The notes under the pieces were generated by a model. That model searched no databases, was not told the DNA's origin, and was given only the letters and a program-made list of their open reading frames with translations. DNA of 64,000 nt from Trametes villosa. Taxonomy: Eukaryota > Basidiomycota > Agaricomycetes > Polyporales > Polyporaceae. Positions 1 through 11,897 of the stretch are shown here, piece after piece. Position 1 is the first letter of the stretch, and each line of letters starts with the position of its first letter. Both the position numbers and the translations under genes were made by a program. The stretch covers positions 24,512 through 88,511 of the forward strand of contig PUDQ02000104.1 in NCBI GenBank assembly GCA_002964805.2, given 5' to 3'.

Positions 1-676
1 GTGTATGTATTCCAGTACGGAAGCCCGCGCGAAAGCTCAGACTGCGCACCTATCAGGCAACCGCCTACCCGGCCCCGGCCCAACTTCGCGCGTACTGCAT
101 ACTGGGATGGCCTCCCTAAGGACATCCTCACCCTGCACGCGGAAGCTGTGCTTCCATATGCGTACGTCTCACCTCTCTCGCGCGCCGTTAGAGTCATAAG
201 TTCTTTCTCGTCCTGACATGTCCTTCCAGGAGGCGCACAGGACGTCCACACTCCATACACGCCCCACGCAGCGGCCCCGGTCCACACCCGCTCTGATGAG
301 ACGGGCAGCCCACCTGCCTACACACCCTCGCAAACAACCCCCAGCCCTCCACCCCCACCCCCACCCCGCCCCGCGCTCCGTCCCCCACTGCGCACCTTCA
401 CCCCTCCCCGCCGCTCTCACCGCTCCGCGGTTGCGCAACCGTGCGCAGTCGCTCCCGCCCCTGCACATCCTCACCCGGCCAGACGCGCCCCCCACGGCCC
501 TGCTCGAGCCGGACGGGCGCGACCGAGTGGCGAGTCGGCTGCGGAGGCGGAACGCGGGCCAGCGGAAGGTGCAGTTCGACGAGAACGTGGACGTGATGGA
601 TTTCGAGCTGCTCCCGGAGCTGGACCTGGACCTGCAGGAGGCGGCGCTGCGCGGGCGGAACCTCGCCAGCGTCTAA
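1..676 (+). CDS. 3' end of an unidentified gene (partial, model uncertain)
   Basis: Only the tail of a gene seems to enter here. The best-looking coding stretch is the end, about 505-676, whose translation contains KVQFDENVDVMDF and an acidic, leucine-rich C-terminus before a TAA-type stop. A donor GTACGT at 162 and an acceptor at 229 suggest one intron of 68 bp. Between 230 and 500 the DNA is C-rich and gives proline-rich protein in two frames, one of which contains DETGSPPAYTPSQTT, so the frame joining the halves is unclear. No domain is recognised and no function is proposed. It could also be 3' UTR with a chance open frame. Confidence 0.3.
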
Positions 677-1160
677 AGGCAGCGGCGGGGCAGCGGCAGG
701 AGGCTACGGTAGACTGCCAGTGGGTGTGCGCGCTACGGCGAGGTGAGTATCTTGGGATTGGTGAGCGGTGAGGAGATTGCCCACGTACTCACTCTACATC
801 GTGCCCCATCCATAGCTCTCGGCTCGTAACCTCGACACAGATGACGTTCTGCTGCAAGGACGTCTTGCGCGTCGCGAAGGAGGAATAGTGCGCAGCTCGT
901 ACGTCTGGGGGGCGTCGGGCAAGACAGGGCCTATGAACAATGGGCTCCGGAGCTGCCGGCGGTCCCGCCGGATTCAAGCCACAACATGACCCAGAACTCA
1001 GCCACTCGATCGCGCATCCGCATTCTCTCTTGCTTTCATTAACCACCACAACCTTCAGTGCCTCGCGGTCTCCTCTCCTCATTGCCCCCCTTCACGATAA
1101 CAGGTTTCGATACACCCGCCGTGTCGTCGTTGCGTCCGCGCAAAGTTTTGTCCAATAGGA
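677..1160. other. intergenic, upstream of F1
   Basis: No gene is seen. The part from about 938 to 1160 resembles the region just upstream of F2 (about 8337-8601), for example the shared start CAATGGG followed by CTCCGG, and so belongs to the duplicated unit. Confidence 0.5.
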
Positions 1161-2866
1161 ATGTCTACAGTAAGTGGTCAATGCATCTTTCCACTAGCCA
1201 CCTCTATTTACGCGATCGTACAGGTCGCGACCTACAACCCTCGCACACCCCCGCTCTCTCCCGAGATCATCCGTCTGATATGCACAGAAAGTGGGCGTGA
1301 CACCCCGAACCGCGCCCTTAGGACTCTAGCAGCGCTCGCGCGCACTTCCAAGGCTTTCCGCGACCCTGCACTAGACATCCTATGGCACAGCCTCCCTGGC
1401 ATCGCGCCGCTCCTCCTCACCCTGCCGCGACGTCTCTGGAAGATCTCCAAACAGCCTGTCGGAGACTTTCTATATCACGGGCAGTATCCCTCGGTATTTG
1501 TACGTATCTGTTGACAACTTAACAACGCGTAGTCGTCCCTGCAACATCTGTCCCAGGAGATTCTCTGCAAGCCCCAGCCTGAAGACTTCGTTCGGCTGCG
1601 CACGTATGCCGCGCGGGTGAAAGAAATCCGGCCGAGGGGCGAAGATGGCGAGAAGTATCCCATGATCCACCCGCTCGCCTGGTCTCGCCTTCGGGCTGCT
1701 GCATCCTCCCCTCTCCTGCCCAACGTGATATCGATCGACCATAACGAAGACTGCGGTACTGCAGGTTGCCGCCACGACTTTCCCTGCTCCTTGACAACGG
1801 GCCTTCTCGTCGGCCCACGGCTCCGCCGTCTAACGTGCGGCATGAGCCAGACTGCTTACGGGGCGAACCCCACGACACGCCTGATCACCGACCTGTCCCG
1901 CAAGGCCCCGCACATCCAGCACCTGAAACTCTCGGTCGTGCGAAGCGCGGGGGTGACCCACCCGCTCCGAGTCGGTGGGCAGTTCCACGGCCTCCGCGCC
2001 CTGGTCTCGTTCGACGCACCGCTCTTCGAGCTCGACCCGCCGGCACTGCAGCACCTCGCGTCCCTGCCCGCCCTGGCGCACGTGCGCATCACGGTGCACG
2101 TCGCCCGAGTCCACACGCTCAGGATCACGTTCCCGCGCCCCGGCCGCTTCCCCGCGCTCCGCACCGCACACACATCGCCACGAACTGCCTCGCGTGGTGC
2201 GCTGCACTCGTCGCCATCCTCTCCTCCGCCGCCCTCGAGCAGCTCCGCCTCGAGAGCCGAACCCGCCTCGTACCAGCCCCCGTGCTCGAGGCCCTGCTCG
2301 CTGCCGCCGGACGGCCCGGCACTCCGCGAACTCACAATCATCTCAGGCGCGCGCGCACATAACCTCTCCAGCCCCGCGCCCGTCTTCGTCCGCGCAGAGG
2401 CCCTCCTCTCGCTCACGGCGCTCCCCGCCCTCCGGAAAGTGCACTTCTCGTCATGGTGCGGATTACAGCTCGACAACACGGCGCTCGCCCAGCTCGCACG
2501 CGCCCGGCCCGCACTCGAGTCGCTCGCACTGCCCTTCCCTGCGCGCGGCGCCCCCGCGTCGCGCGTCACGCTCGCCGCTCGCACGCGCCTGCGCCAGCTT
2601 ACCCTCCCCCTCGACGCGCGCAGGGCCAGTTCCCCATGCACGGGCACACGGCCTCGGCCTCGGACCTGCGCTGGCTGGACGTCGGGGAGTCGCCGATCGG
2701 GGACGCGGCGTGCCTCTCGCTGCTGTTCCCGGCGCTGGAGAGGCTGTGGTACAGTCCGGTCGAGGGCGGCACGCCGTGGGGGCAGGTCTTGCGCGGGCAC
2801 GCGATGTTCGTGAAGGTGCGGGAGCAGGAGCGGACGGCGCGTGAGCGTGCAGCACCGTCATGCTAG
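1161..2866 (+). pseudogene. F1: F-box/leucine-rich gene broken by frameshifts
   Basis: This is a close paralog of F2 (8602-10437) with the same plan: a tiny first exon (1161-1169, ATG TCT ACA), an F-box exon (1224-1499) with LSPEIIRLIC and LAALARTSKAF, and a long exon (from 1557) starting with the family block LRTYAARVKEI. Aligned with F2, the reading frame changes near 2165 (an apparent extra CA in a CACACA run), changes back near 2315 and changes again near 2630. The last part again matches F2 (WLDVGESPI, FVKVREQER). F2 is open across the same region, so introns are an unlikely explanation. Either F1 is a pseudogene with at least three small indels, or the assembly is poor here. An F-box protein of this type would bind Skp1 and recruit targets to a cullin ubiquitin ligase. 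Confidence 0.75.
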
Positions 2867-3112
2867 GCGTGAGCTGTGGGAGCGTTGTCGTGCTGAGTCG
2901 CTGCTAGGGTCTGCATAGCGCTCGGGCAGCTGTAGAAGGACTAGTATTCAATCAATGTTCTGTGCGCTATACCGTGACCATGCTCTCTCATAGACTCTCC
3001 CGCGAGGACGCTACGCTGAAACACTGTTTGTAGTGCGGGAATCGTCCCTTGCCCCTGCCGACACTTGGTATCCAGTGCGGCCCTCCCCGTCCCAACGAAT
3101 ACATACAACAGT

Positions 3113-4129
3113 CTACCACGGGATCTCCTCCCCGTTGTAGTACAGGAACTTCCCGCTCTCGGCGTGCGTCGCGGAGGTGATGACTTTGATGATACCCCTG
3201 ATGCTCTCCTCGGGCTCGAGCACCGCGCCCTCGCCGCCCATGTCTGGTAACGGAGGTGGCCCGCACGGCGCACGGAGTCAGAAAGCAACCCGTCAAAAGA
3301 GTACAGAAACACTCGCCTGTCTTCACCCAGCCCGGGCACAGCGTAACGATAATCAAGTCCGGCCGCTCGACCTTCTGCTTGTACGCCTGTACGCGCGCCC
3401 ATCAGCGTCAGTCGCCTCCACCCCACAGCCCCGCACGCACCAGCATGTTCAGCGCGGTCTTGCTGACCGCGTACGACGCCGCCTTGCGGTGCTCGTCGCG
3501 CACGATCTGCGGCACGCGCGCGATGCTCCCGCCCGTGCTCGAGATGTGCAGGATCTTCTTCGCGTGCCCCTTCTCGAGGAACGGGAGCGCGACCTGCGAG
3601 AGGAGCGCGGGCGCGACGGTGTTCGTGCGCAGCACCGCGAGCAGGTCTTCAGGCTTGAGCGTGAACGCCGTGTCCCAGATCGCCTACACACACTCAACGT
3701 CAGTCACTTCTCGAACACCCTGATCCTGGCGTGCGGGAGAGGGAGAGGAAGAGGGAAGACGCACCATAGCCGCGTTGCTCACGAGGTAATCCAGCCCAAC
3801 CTCACCCAGGATGGGCTCGAGCTGCGCAGGCAACGCGCGGATGCTGTCGAAGTCGCTCACATCGAGGCGGACGACGTGCAGCCTTCCTTGCGCGGCCTTC
3901 TGTACCTCGGCGAGCGCGGCCGCCGTCTCGGGGCTGCGGACGGCGGCGACGACGAGGTTGGCGGGGGACGCGGAGAGCTGGGTGACGAGCTCGAGGCCGA
4001 TGCCGCGCGAGGCGCTGGAGGGGCGCGAGTCGAGCTGGTTAGTGTATGCCGGCGAATGGGGAGGGGCGGGGAAGGGATGGGTGCGTACCCGGTGACGAGC
4101 CAGGTGGTGGGGCGAGCTGTGGGAGACAT
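3113..4129 (-). CDS. SDR-A: short-chain dehydrogenase/reductase, 244 aa
   Basis: First member of the array. Exons on the minus strand are 4089-4129, 3765-4014, 3441-3683, 3317-3386 and 3113-3243. The protein has TWLVTG and SRGIG for NAD(P) binding (residues about 10-20), LRTNTVAP with the structural Asn, HISSTGGS with the catalytic Ser, and SYAVSKTAL with the YxxxK pair; it ends GEEIPW. Classical SDRs of this size are soluble NAD(P)H-dependent carbonyl or alcohol oxidoreductases, and the nearest groups I know are sniffer and C-factor. The usual NNAG motif reads SNAA here. Exon 3 carries four extra residues before the active-site Tyr, as in SDR-C, its sister. Intron 4 starts with GC (ACAG then GCGAGT). 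The ATG is the only one preceding TWLVTG and lies 78 bp after a TATA box. Confidence 0.9.
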
Positions 4130-4200
4130 GGTCTGTGTTACTCCTATGGGCTTCTGTAGCACTCGAAGGGGATGCGTACTCGAGGACGCGTCCTGGGGCG

Positions 4201-4207
4201 TTATATA
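4201..4207 (-). promoter_or_regulatory. TATA box of SDR-A
   Basis: TATATAA on the minus strand, 78 bp before the ATG; every SDR in the window has a similar box at a comparable distance. Confidence 0.55.
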
Positions 4208-6431
4208 CCAGGGCCGTACGTACATGGAGTCCGTGTAGGTCGGACTTAGCGGTTACTACAGCAAGCCCGTGTGATTAGTCGTCGTTGAAGTCGGCTAGAG
4301 AGCTTCGTTGGCCATTAGTCACTGTGGGACTAGGCGAGTTAGTAATCCTAGAACTTCCGGCTTAAGTAGGCGGTCGGGCACTTACCTAGATCCCTATATG
4401 CTCAACCGAAAGCACAAGAGGTTTGCGTTCGCCAAACCCCGCGCGAGGAGAAGAGGGGTATGTTGACGTCGAACGCTGCTTTCAGCCGGGGTTAGCACAA
4501 TCGCCTGACGCGCGGAAGTGTCGCGGAGTAATTCGCGTACGCGTAGTGCTCATGATAGAGCTCGAACACAGCGGTTGGGTACTGAGGCGACAGCGTGCGA
4601 GACAGCATTGTTGCATAGAGGGTGCACAAACAACCTCTAGGGGGTTCTAGCGTCGGCGGTAGCAGGAAATTCAACGCCGTGTGAGAGTCATGGTGCACAT
4701 TTCCGAGTGATAGCCCAGCGAGACTCGTTGGGCGGTCTAGCACTTGTGGAGACAATGCCAATACGCGCCGTCGCCCGTTCCTACTCCTGTTGAAGACATC
4801 TGTTCAGATACCCATCTCGATGCAAGCGGGATTGTGGACACGTACCCCATGATCCCTCGACGGTGCTATCTCCGCAGAGGGTATATAGGCGTATGCGGCG
4901 ACTTTGGCAGTGTATCGGCGAGAGTTGGTCGCCCAAGTCTTGATTCCTGCGAACCTAGCCTAGGGATGCTGAGTTAGGTAATGGCTTAATGGAAGCGAAG
5001 AGCCTCAGGCCGCCGATGCGCTAGAGATCGGTTATGGCCGAACGACGCAAACTACAGCAGCCAAAGTGTCTCCAGCGACATGAAGCCAGAGTAGCACATC
5101 TGAACTGTTTCCGGAATTACCTGGTTTAGCAAGCTCTCACAAAGTCAAAGATAGAGTCGAGGCAGGTGGCAGCAGCGAGCTGGGACACCACTAAGTACCA
5201 GATACGAGTGCAATCGACTCAGCGAGACTGGGTCGTACACAGGGCACTAGCTCGGGAACTACGAATTGGGCTCGGTCGGGAGTTACTTACTGTACAGAGT
5301 ATTGTAGCGCCGAAAGGGTTTACGGAGGACGTAGCTGCGGACTGAAATAAAACTCACTCACTCACTCGGGAGGTCTGTCGACGAATACAAGCAGCAGTAG
5401 AAGCAGTCCGGTATTCCAGTACTAGATGGCCACGCTATCCAAGAATGTCCGAAGCTTCCGACGACAACACATCAGCGAGCGAGCGAAGCTTAGCAAGTTG
5501 CTCATGGACGGAGCGAGAGGAGAAGGCGGACAGCACTAAGCGCCCAATATTCCTCGCGGGTCTGGGTCCGGAACAGCGGCCCGACTCCTACTGCGCCACC
5601 TCCTCTTGCCCTCCTCCGCGTCTTTCGCGGCTTGACCGCGACGGCCATCCACTCTCCGTCCCATCGAACCGCTTCTTGTCCAGGGCTTTTATATCGCCAT
5701 TCAGGGCGGTCTGTGTCCCGCTGGAGAGTTTCAGTAGCACCTGCACCGACGGATTGGTCGCTGCTCTAGATATTCTGCGGCACCTCGCCGCCACGTTTCC
5801 GAGGATCTGCTGGCTAGCGACACCCCGAACATACTAGAAATCCTGTAAATCCGATGCATATGGCCAACGAAGCTGATGAAAACCTCGATCTTGGCCAGCG
5901 GAAAGCACGCGGCCGGCTATAGCTCTCCGGATTCGTTAACCTTCTGCGGCCTCGTCGGTCGAGCGGACTGGTCCAGGTCAACGCGCCCGCAGCTTCGCCG
6001 AAACGAACTCTCGCAACAGCGATGACCTCGTCGTCCCCATCTCATGCATTGGTATGGAGAGGGCTGTACTCCGACGCCACTACGCAAGTACTTAGGTACT
6101 TAGGCTGCCCGACGTATATCTGCTAGCTCCGAATCATCACCCGCTGACAACACCCATCCACACTCGCCACCCAGTGGCGCCCCAGCCGCGCGCACACCTC
6201 TCGGGGCTCATGCTCGGCAGCGGCTAATTCTCCATCCCGCACGACACTCCGGAGTTCCAGTGGCTCGGGCGACGTCGCGGCTCTACGCACGCCTTCCGCT
6301 GGGAACGATCGCGCGCCCGCAGCGCGATGCGGGCTTGGGGCTGACCAAGAATGCTGAAGAATGACTGATGAGGATCGCTATCTCCGGTTAGGCGCGGTTT
6401 TGTACGTCCCTCGCCTCTCCCGTATTCCGTC
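4208..6431. other. spacer between divergent SDR-A and SDR-B
   Basis: No gene is supported. Two stretches match the spacer between SDR-C and SDR-D: about 4540-4740 with about 12250-12450 (shared GTTCTAGCGTCG), and about 5490-5645 with about 12755-12945 (shared AAGCGCC, CTCCGCCCTCCTC-like and ACCGCGACG blocks). The open frame at 5445-5837 lies in this duplicated non-coding DNA, is not kept in the other copy and is not called. Confidence 0.55.
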
Positions 6432-6437
6432 TATAAA
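6432..6437 (+). promoter_or_regulatory. TATA box of SDR-B
   Basis: TATAAATCCCGCCC, 94 bp before the ATG; the same extended string TATAAATCCCGCCC precedes SDR-D. Confidence 0.6.
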
Positions 6438-6525
6438 TCCCGCCCAAGCTCACCGACGACCAGCACAATCGTCCTCCCTCGCTTTCCTACTACTTTGCAC
6501 CGCATCTAACACAGCCGCCATTAAC

Positions 6526-7546
6526 ATGTCCTCCACTCAGACCACGTGGCTCATCACCGGGTAAGCCTCCCTCACCCTCTCCCCTCTCCTCCTTCCCTTT
6601 CCCTTCCTCGTAACGCAACGCAGCCCACTAAACCACCCCGCAGCGCCTCGCGCGGCCTCGGCCTCGAGCTCGTCCGCCAGCTCACGCAAAACCCCTCAAA
6701 CCTCGTCGTCGCCGCCTGCCGCACGCCTGCGAAAGCCGACAAGCTCAACGCGCTCAAGAGCAGCGCGAAGGGCGCGCTGCACGTCGTCGCGCTCGACGTG
6801 AGCGACTTCGCGAGCGTGCGCGCGCTCCCTGCCACGCTCGAGCCGATCCTGGGCGCGACCGGGCTCGACTACCTCGTCAACAACGCTGGAATCGTACGTC
6901 CCTCCTCTCTACTCTCCCCTCGCCCGGTGATATGAGGCGGAAGCTGACACATAGCAAACGCACACGCAGATCGCGCAGGACACGGCGTTCACGCTCGACC
7001 CCGAAGAGCTGCTGCGCATCCTGAAGACGAACACGGTCGGGCCCGCGCTCGTCTCGCAGGTTACCCTCCCGCTGCTCGAGAAGGGCCGCGTGAAGAAGAT
7101 CCTGAACATCTCGAGCACGCTCGGCAGCATCGCGAGCTCGGACGCGATGGGATCGGGCACGGCGTCGTACGCGCTCAGCAAGGCCGCGCTGAACATGCTC
7201 GTGCGTCTCCCCTCCCTCCCCTCCCTCTGGGCTTTTCCTTCTTCGGACGATGCTGACCTGCGGTTTCTTGATTTGCAGACGTACAAGCAGAAGTTGGAGC
7301 GGCCCGACCTGACCGTGATCACGCTCTGCCCCGGCTGGGTCAAGACCGGTACGCCCCCTCCCCCTCCCCTCCCCCTCTCTTCCCCTTCGCTCACTCACCC
7401 TGTGTCTTCGGGCAGACATGGGCGGCTCCGGCGCGCAGCTCGAGCCGCACGAGAGCATCGCGGGGATCATCAAGGTCATCACGTCCGCGACCGCGGCGGA
7501 CAGCGGGAAGTACTTCAGCTACAGCGGCGCGACCATCCCGTGGTAG
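6526..7546 (+). CDS. SDR-B: short-chain dehydrogenase/reductase, 238 aa
   Basis: Exons 6526-6560, 6644-6893, 6970-7200, 7279-7348 and 7416-7546 give a 238 aa protein. Thr11-Gly12 starts the cofactor motif (TGASRGLG). NNAG is at 91-94, Asn116 lies in KTNTVGP, ISS at 142-144 holds the catalytic Ser, and Tyr162 and Lys166 lie in SYALSK. The end is ATIPW. This is the array's standard form, with a 77-codon exon 3 and a GT donor in intron 4 (ACCG then GTACGC). It is divergent from SDR-A over a 2.4 kb spacer, and gene plus upstream DNA match SDR-D. A soluble NAD(P)-dependent reductase is likely; the substrate is unknown. Confidence 0.92.
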
Positions 7547-8601
7547 GCGGCGGCGTACCAGTGGCACGTAGCGCGGACTACTACTGTAGACGTAGATGGA
7601 TGTGCGCGGGAAAGAATGTATTCCTCCTAGTCGAGGTGCTTGTACTCTAAATCATACCGCCGGCGGAGGTGCGGTGCTGCGCACATCTGGCGCTGTGCGG
7701 CGAATCTGCAGGTCGCTAGTGCTTGACAAACGTGGACGCGGGCGAACGCTGCGCGGCCTCTCATTGGCAACACCTCACCTAGTACTTCCTAGGAAGCCAG
7801 CATATTCAAGTTCGTGGGCGGGGTCGGTGGACTCGACCTGCACTCGGAGTCGCGGCGGAGGGCGCTGCCCAGGGAGATAAGATAAGATCGCGCCCGAACG
7901 CCCGCGATCTGCCAGTGCTCAGAGTCGACGCGGTCGCCGTCCTCCTTCGTGCCCCCGCTGAGGTACGGTCGGGGCATGCTCGTACGCCTAGAATCGCCTC
8001 TGACATGCGCGCCCTTTTAGTCTGGAAACGAGCACATAGGAGATAAATTGTTCTCCGGATACTGGACGCGGAGCATTCCAACGACGTCGAGTCATGCTGC
8101 ACAATGAGGCCGCGAAACCGCGCGCTTTGACACGCGTACGTCCTATTTCTCAACATATCACTTTATAATCCTAAGGTTGTGCCGTGCGCGTCGTTAACTC
8201 GCGTTCTCAGGCAGTTGCACACTATGTGCGCGCAGAGTAGGCATACTACCCGATCCCTGCGGTGGACCAGGCGGGGAGCAAGTCAGCTTGCAGCCCCTTG
8301 CCACCTCGCGCGGGGCGGGGACCGGAAGGGACGAACAATGGGACGCGGAGGCTCCGGTGACTCTGCCGAATTCTAGACACAGCCCACTGAACGTAGCCAC
8401 CGTTCAGCGCTTTTATAGCGGCCTCGCTCATCATCCCCACCGTCCATTCCTTCAAGAACAAGCACAACCACAACCTCGTCCGCTTTTCTTCTGCAGCTCC
8501 TGCACCTCAGTCTTCACTCTATAGAGCATATCTCCGCGCCTCGAGGCCTCCGTCCAGCCGCTATCCTCTCGTTCAGTCGACATAGAGGCCTGTCCAACAA
8601 C
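7547..8601. other. intergenic between SDR-B and F2
   Basis: No gene is seen. It holds a tandem GATA motif at 7876-7889, and from about 8337 on it resembles the DNA upstream of F1. A TATA-like TTTTATAG is at about 8411. Confidence 0.5.
7876..7889 (+). promoter_or_regulatory. tandem GATA motif
   Basis: GATAAGATAAGATC. The identical 14 bp string occurs again at 18641-18654, about 155 bp before the F3 start. GATA-type zinc-finger regulators of fungi bind HGATAR sites; that these sites are used is only inferred. Confidence 0.3.
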
Positions 8602-10437
8602 ATGTCGGAATGCACGGTGCGCAAGCGGGGCAATGCGCTCTCGGGTCGGTTTTTCCCGCTACTAATGCAATTACTAGGCCATAATGCCCATGCACAGTCA
8701 CTCTCGATCGTTATCCTTGGAGATAACTCGCCTTATCTGCGAATATGTGGGGGAAGGCAATACCGACGAAGGTCGAAGCGGACTCGCCGCGCTCGCGCGC
8801 ACCGCAAGATGCCTCAAGGATCCTGCGCTGGACGTACTGTGGCGCAGCATCCCGGGGATTGTGCCGCTCCTCCGCATCCTCCCGCAACATCTCTGGAGGG
8901 TCTACGAGATCCCTCTCAATGACAGACATGGGGGATATCTCCCGCTATTCGTACGTACCATGGCTGTCTCTGAACACAGTCATGACTCCAATGCATATCG
9001 CAGGAAATTATCAGCGCGCCACAGGCGAAAGACCTCGTGGGGCTGCGCACGTATGCCGCGCGTGTCAAAGAGATCCGGCCGACGAACGAATATAGCGAGA
9101 AGTACCCCATGATCCATCCCCTCACCTGGTTCTGCCTCCAGGATGCTGTGTCCCCCCCTTTCCTGCCAAACGTGATGTCGATCGACCACAGCGAGGATTG
9201 CAACTTTCCCGGATATCCTCGAGACCATAGCAACTTCTTTCCAACGGGCCTTCTCGTCGGCTCTAGGCTGCGCCGTTTATCGTGTTTCTTGCGCAAGACC
9301 AAGTACGAGCTGGACCCCGTTACACGCCTAGTTTCCGGCTTATCCCGCGACACTCCTGACATCCAACACCTTAGTATATCGTCATGGGGGTGTGCGTACA
9401 CAATCTCCAAAGCCACGCTCGGCTGGGAGATTCAGGGCCTCGGTGCCCTAGTCTCGTTCAATGCACCTCAGGTGGAGCTCGACTCGGCAGCAGTGGCACA
9501 CCTCGCGTCCTTACCCGCCCTGGAGCACATCAGCATACGGACATGCATCACGCACGAAACAGAAGCTGCATGCCCGCACGTCCGCCAAACACAGCCCGGC
9601 TGCTTCCCTGCCCTTCGCACGGCGCGCATCCACACGACCTGCTTCATCTGGTGCACCTCACTCGTCGCCATAATCTCCTCCGCCAACCTCGAGCAGCTCC
9701 TCCTCGAAAACTATACCTGCCTCCCGAAAGCCCCCGTGCTCGAGGGCCTAATCGCCATTGTCGGACAGCTGCCCTGTGCTCCCGCGCTCCGCGAGCTCAC
9801 CATCTACGCCAGCACGGATCACCTCTACCGCCCCCCAAGCCCTACCATCATTCGCGCGGAGGCCGCCCTCCCTCTCATGTCGCTCACCGCCCTTCGCCGA
9901 GTAGAGATCTCGGGGTGGTGCGAGGTGCACCTAGACAACCCGGTGCTCAGCCAGCTCGCACGCGCGTGGCCCGCCCTCGAGTATCTCAAAATGCCCCTTT
10001 GCGAATCCCGCCCCGACATCTACCCCCCGCTCAGCGCCCCCATCCCGCGCGTCACCCTCGCAGGCCTCGCCCCGCTCGCGCGCGCCTGTCCGCGCCTGCA
10101 AGAGCTCATCCTTTCCGTTGACGCGCGCAAGGTCCCTGCGCCCAGCTGCGCGCGTGGGGCGCGCCCACCCCCCGCGGCCTCCGGGTGCTCGGTGTTGCGC
10201 CTCCTGGACGTCCAGGAGTCGCCGATCTGGGACGCGGCGGCGGTCGCGTCGTATCTCTCTTTGATTTTCCCGGAGCTGGACGACCTGTTGTACGACCCGC
10301 ATGTTGAAGAGAGGTTGCTTTGGGAGGAGGTTGAGAACGCATACGTGACATTCGTGAAGGTGCGGGAGCAGGAGCGGAAGGCGCGGCAGCGCAGGCTTGC
10401 GGCCGCTGCCCCCTGTACGGCTCTGCCGCCGGCATGA
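8602..10437 (+). CDS. F2: F-box/leucine-rich protein, about 573 aa
   Basis: Intact paralog of F1. Exons are 8602-8616 (MSECT), 8678-8950 and 9004-10437. The tiny first exon is chosen because F1 has one in the same place and phase; a start at 8684 in exon 2 is the alternative. The F-box-like part is at about residues 10-60 (LSLEITRLICEYV, LAALARTARCL, DPALDVLWRSIP). The second block begins LRTYAARVKEI, then come irregular leucine-rich repeats (PALRELTIY, TALRRVEISGW, PALEYLKM, RLQELILSV) and a basic tail with FVKVREQERKARQRR. Such proteins bind Skp1 through the F-box and select targets with the repeats. The gene lies 360 bp from the convergent SDR-C. Confidence 0.85.
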
Positions 10438-10796
10438 GCTGCGAGAAAGTCAGTGATGTGCTCTGTGTGTCAATGACGGTCAGGTAGTGTACGTAGCAAC
10501 TGTATGAATAGCTCTATGCACTCGTTTTTCTATGTATCATAGTATCTGCTATGTTGTATGTCATGCTCTCTCATATCCCCTACAAGCACGCCGCGATCAG
10601 ACTCTCATGGTGGCGCAGTCTCTGCCCGCGCTAACCTCACAAGGAAAGACTAGCGTGTTTTGCCCTGTTGAATGTGATGGATGGCGCAGCAGCCTTTCCC
10701 AGGTTCAAGTCCCGGGCAGCGGCGGTGACGCAACAAGCTCTAAATCGCGCATGAACTACAGTACGATCCGCCCCGCCCCGAAGTACATATAACAAA
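10438..10796. other. intergenic between convergent F2 and SDR-C
   Basis: No gene is seen; probably the two 3' untranslated regions. Confidence 0.5.
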
Positions 10797-11824
10797 CTAC
10801 CACGGGATCTCCTCTCCGTTGTACGACGGGTACTTGCCGCTGTCAGCCGTCGTGGCGGAGGTGATAACCTTAATGATACCACGGATACTCTCCTCGGGCT
10901 CCAGCAGGGCGCTGTCGCCGCCCATATCTGTTCGAGAGTCACAATCAGAACTGCGACCACCCGCTGAAGCTACTCGAGAACTACTCGCCTGTCTTGACCC
11001 AACCGGGGCACAGCGCGATGACAGTGAAATCTGGACGCTCGACCTTCTGCTTGTACGCCTGCACCCGGCGCTCGCGTCAGCCACTTCCCTCCCACCGCCT
11101 CTCCAACCCGGTCCCTGCGACGTGAAGCACGCACCACCATGTTCAGCGCGGTCTTGCTGATCGCGTACGACGCCGCCTTCCGGTGCTCGTCGAGCGTGAG
11201 TTTTGTATACACGCCGCCAATGCTCCCGCCGACGCTCGAGACGTGCAGAATCTTCTTCGCGCGGCCCTTCTCCAAGAACGGGAGCACGACCTGCGACACG
11301 AGCGCGGGCGCGACCGTGTTCGTGCGGAGCATGGAGAGCAGGTTTTCTGGCTCGATCGTGAACGCCGTATCGTAGATCGCCTGCAAAACGCACCACCACG
11401 CGAAAGGCGGTCAGTCAGCGGACCCCAGGTGCGCACAACGCGGGGAACCCGGACGCACCACGGCCGCGTTGTTCACGAGGTAGTCGAGCCCGAGCTCGCC
11501 CAGGATGGGCTCGAGCCGCGCAGAGAGTGCGCGGATGCTGTCAAAGTCGCTCACGTCGAGGCGGACGACGTGCAGCCTCCCCTGCGATGTCTTCTGCAGG
11601 TCGCCGAGCGCGGTCGCCTTCTCGGGGTTGCGCACGGCCGCGACGACGAGATTGCCCGGCGATGCCACCAGCTGCCTGACGAGCTCGAAGCCGATGCCGC
11701 GCGAGGCACTGAGGAGGGACGAGGCAAGGCGGGGTTGTCAGCGTAAGCGAGAAGTTGGGAGAAGATGGAAGATGTGTGCGTACCCGGAGACAAGCCAGGT
11801 GATTGGGCGAGATGTGGAAGACAT
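10797..11824 (-). CDS. SDR-C: short-chain dehydrogenase/reductase, 245 aa
   Basis: Sister of SDR-A in the second copy of the duplicated unit. Minus-strand exons are 11784-11824, 11459-11708, 11135-11380, 10989-11058 and 10797-10927. It starts MSSTSRPITWLVSG, so the first Thr of the usual TG is Ser. It keeps NNAA, LRTNTVAP, HVSSVGGS and SYAISKTAL, and ends GEEIPW. Exon 3 is the longest in the array with SDR-H (82 codons), with the same DEHRKAAS insert as SDR-A. Intron 4 starts with GC (ACAG then GCGAGT). A TATA box is 73 bp upstream. Confidence 0.9.
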
Positions 11825-11891
11825 GATCTGTGGTATTCTTGCGGGCTTCTGTAGATGCTGAACGCAAGCTCTATAGCAAATCCCGGGATAT

Positions 11892-11897
11892 TTTATA
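11892..11897 (-). promoter_or_regulatory. TATA box of SDR-C
   Basis: TATAAA on the minus strand, 73 bp before the ATG. Confidence 0.55.

Noticed and set aside
5445..5837. A 130-codon frame on the plus strand in the SDR-A/SDR-B spacer.
   Set aside because: It lies in duplicated non-coding DNA and is not conserved in the second copy near 12.75-12.95 kb.
10660..10720. Possible tRNA gene: TGGCGCAGCAG and GGTTCAAGTCC resemble A and B boxes.
   Set aside because: The two boxes are only about 20 bases apart, too close for a tRNA, and no acceptor or anticodon stem can be paired.
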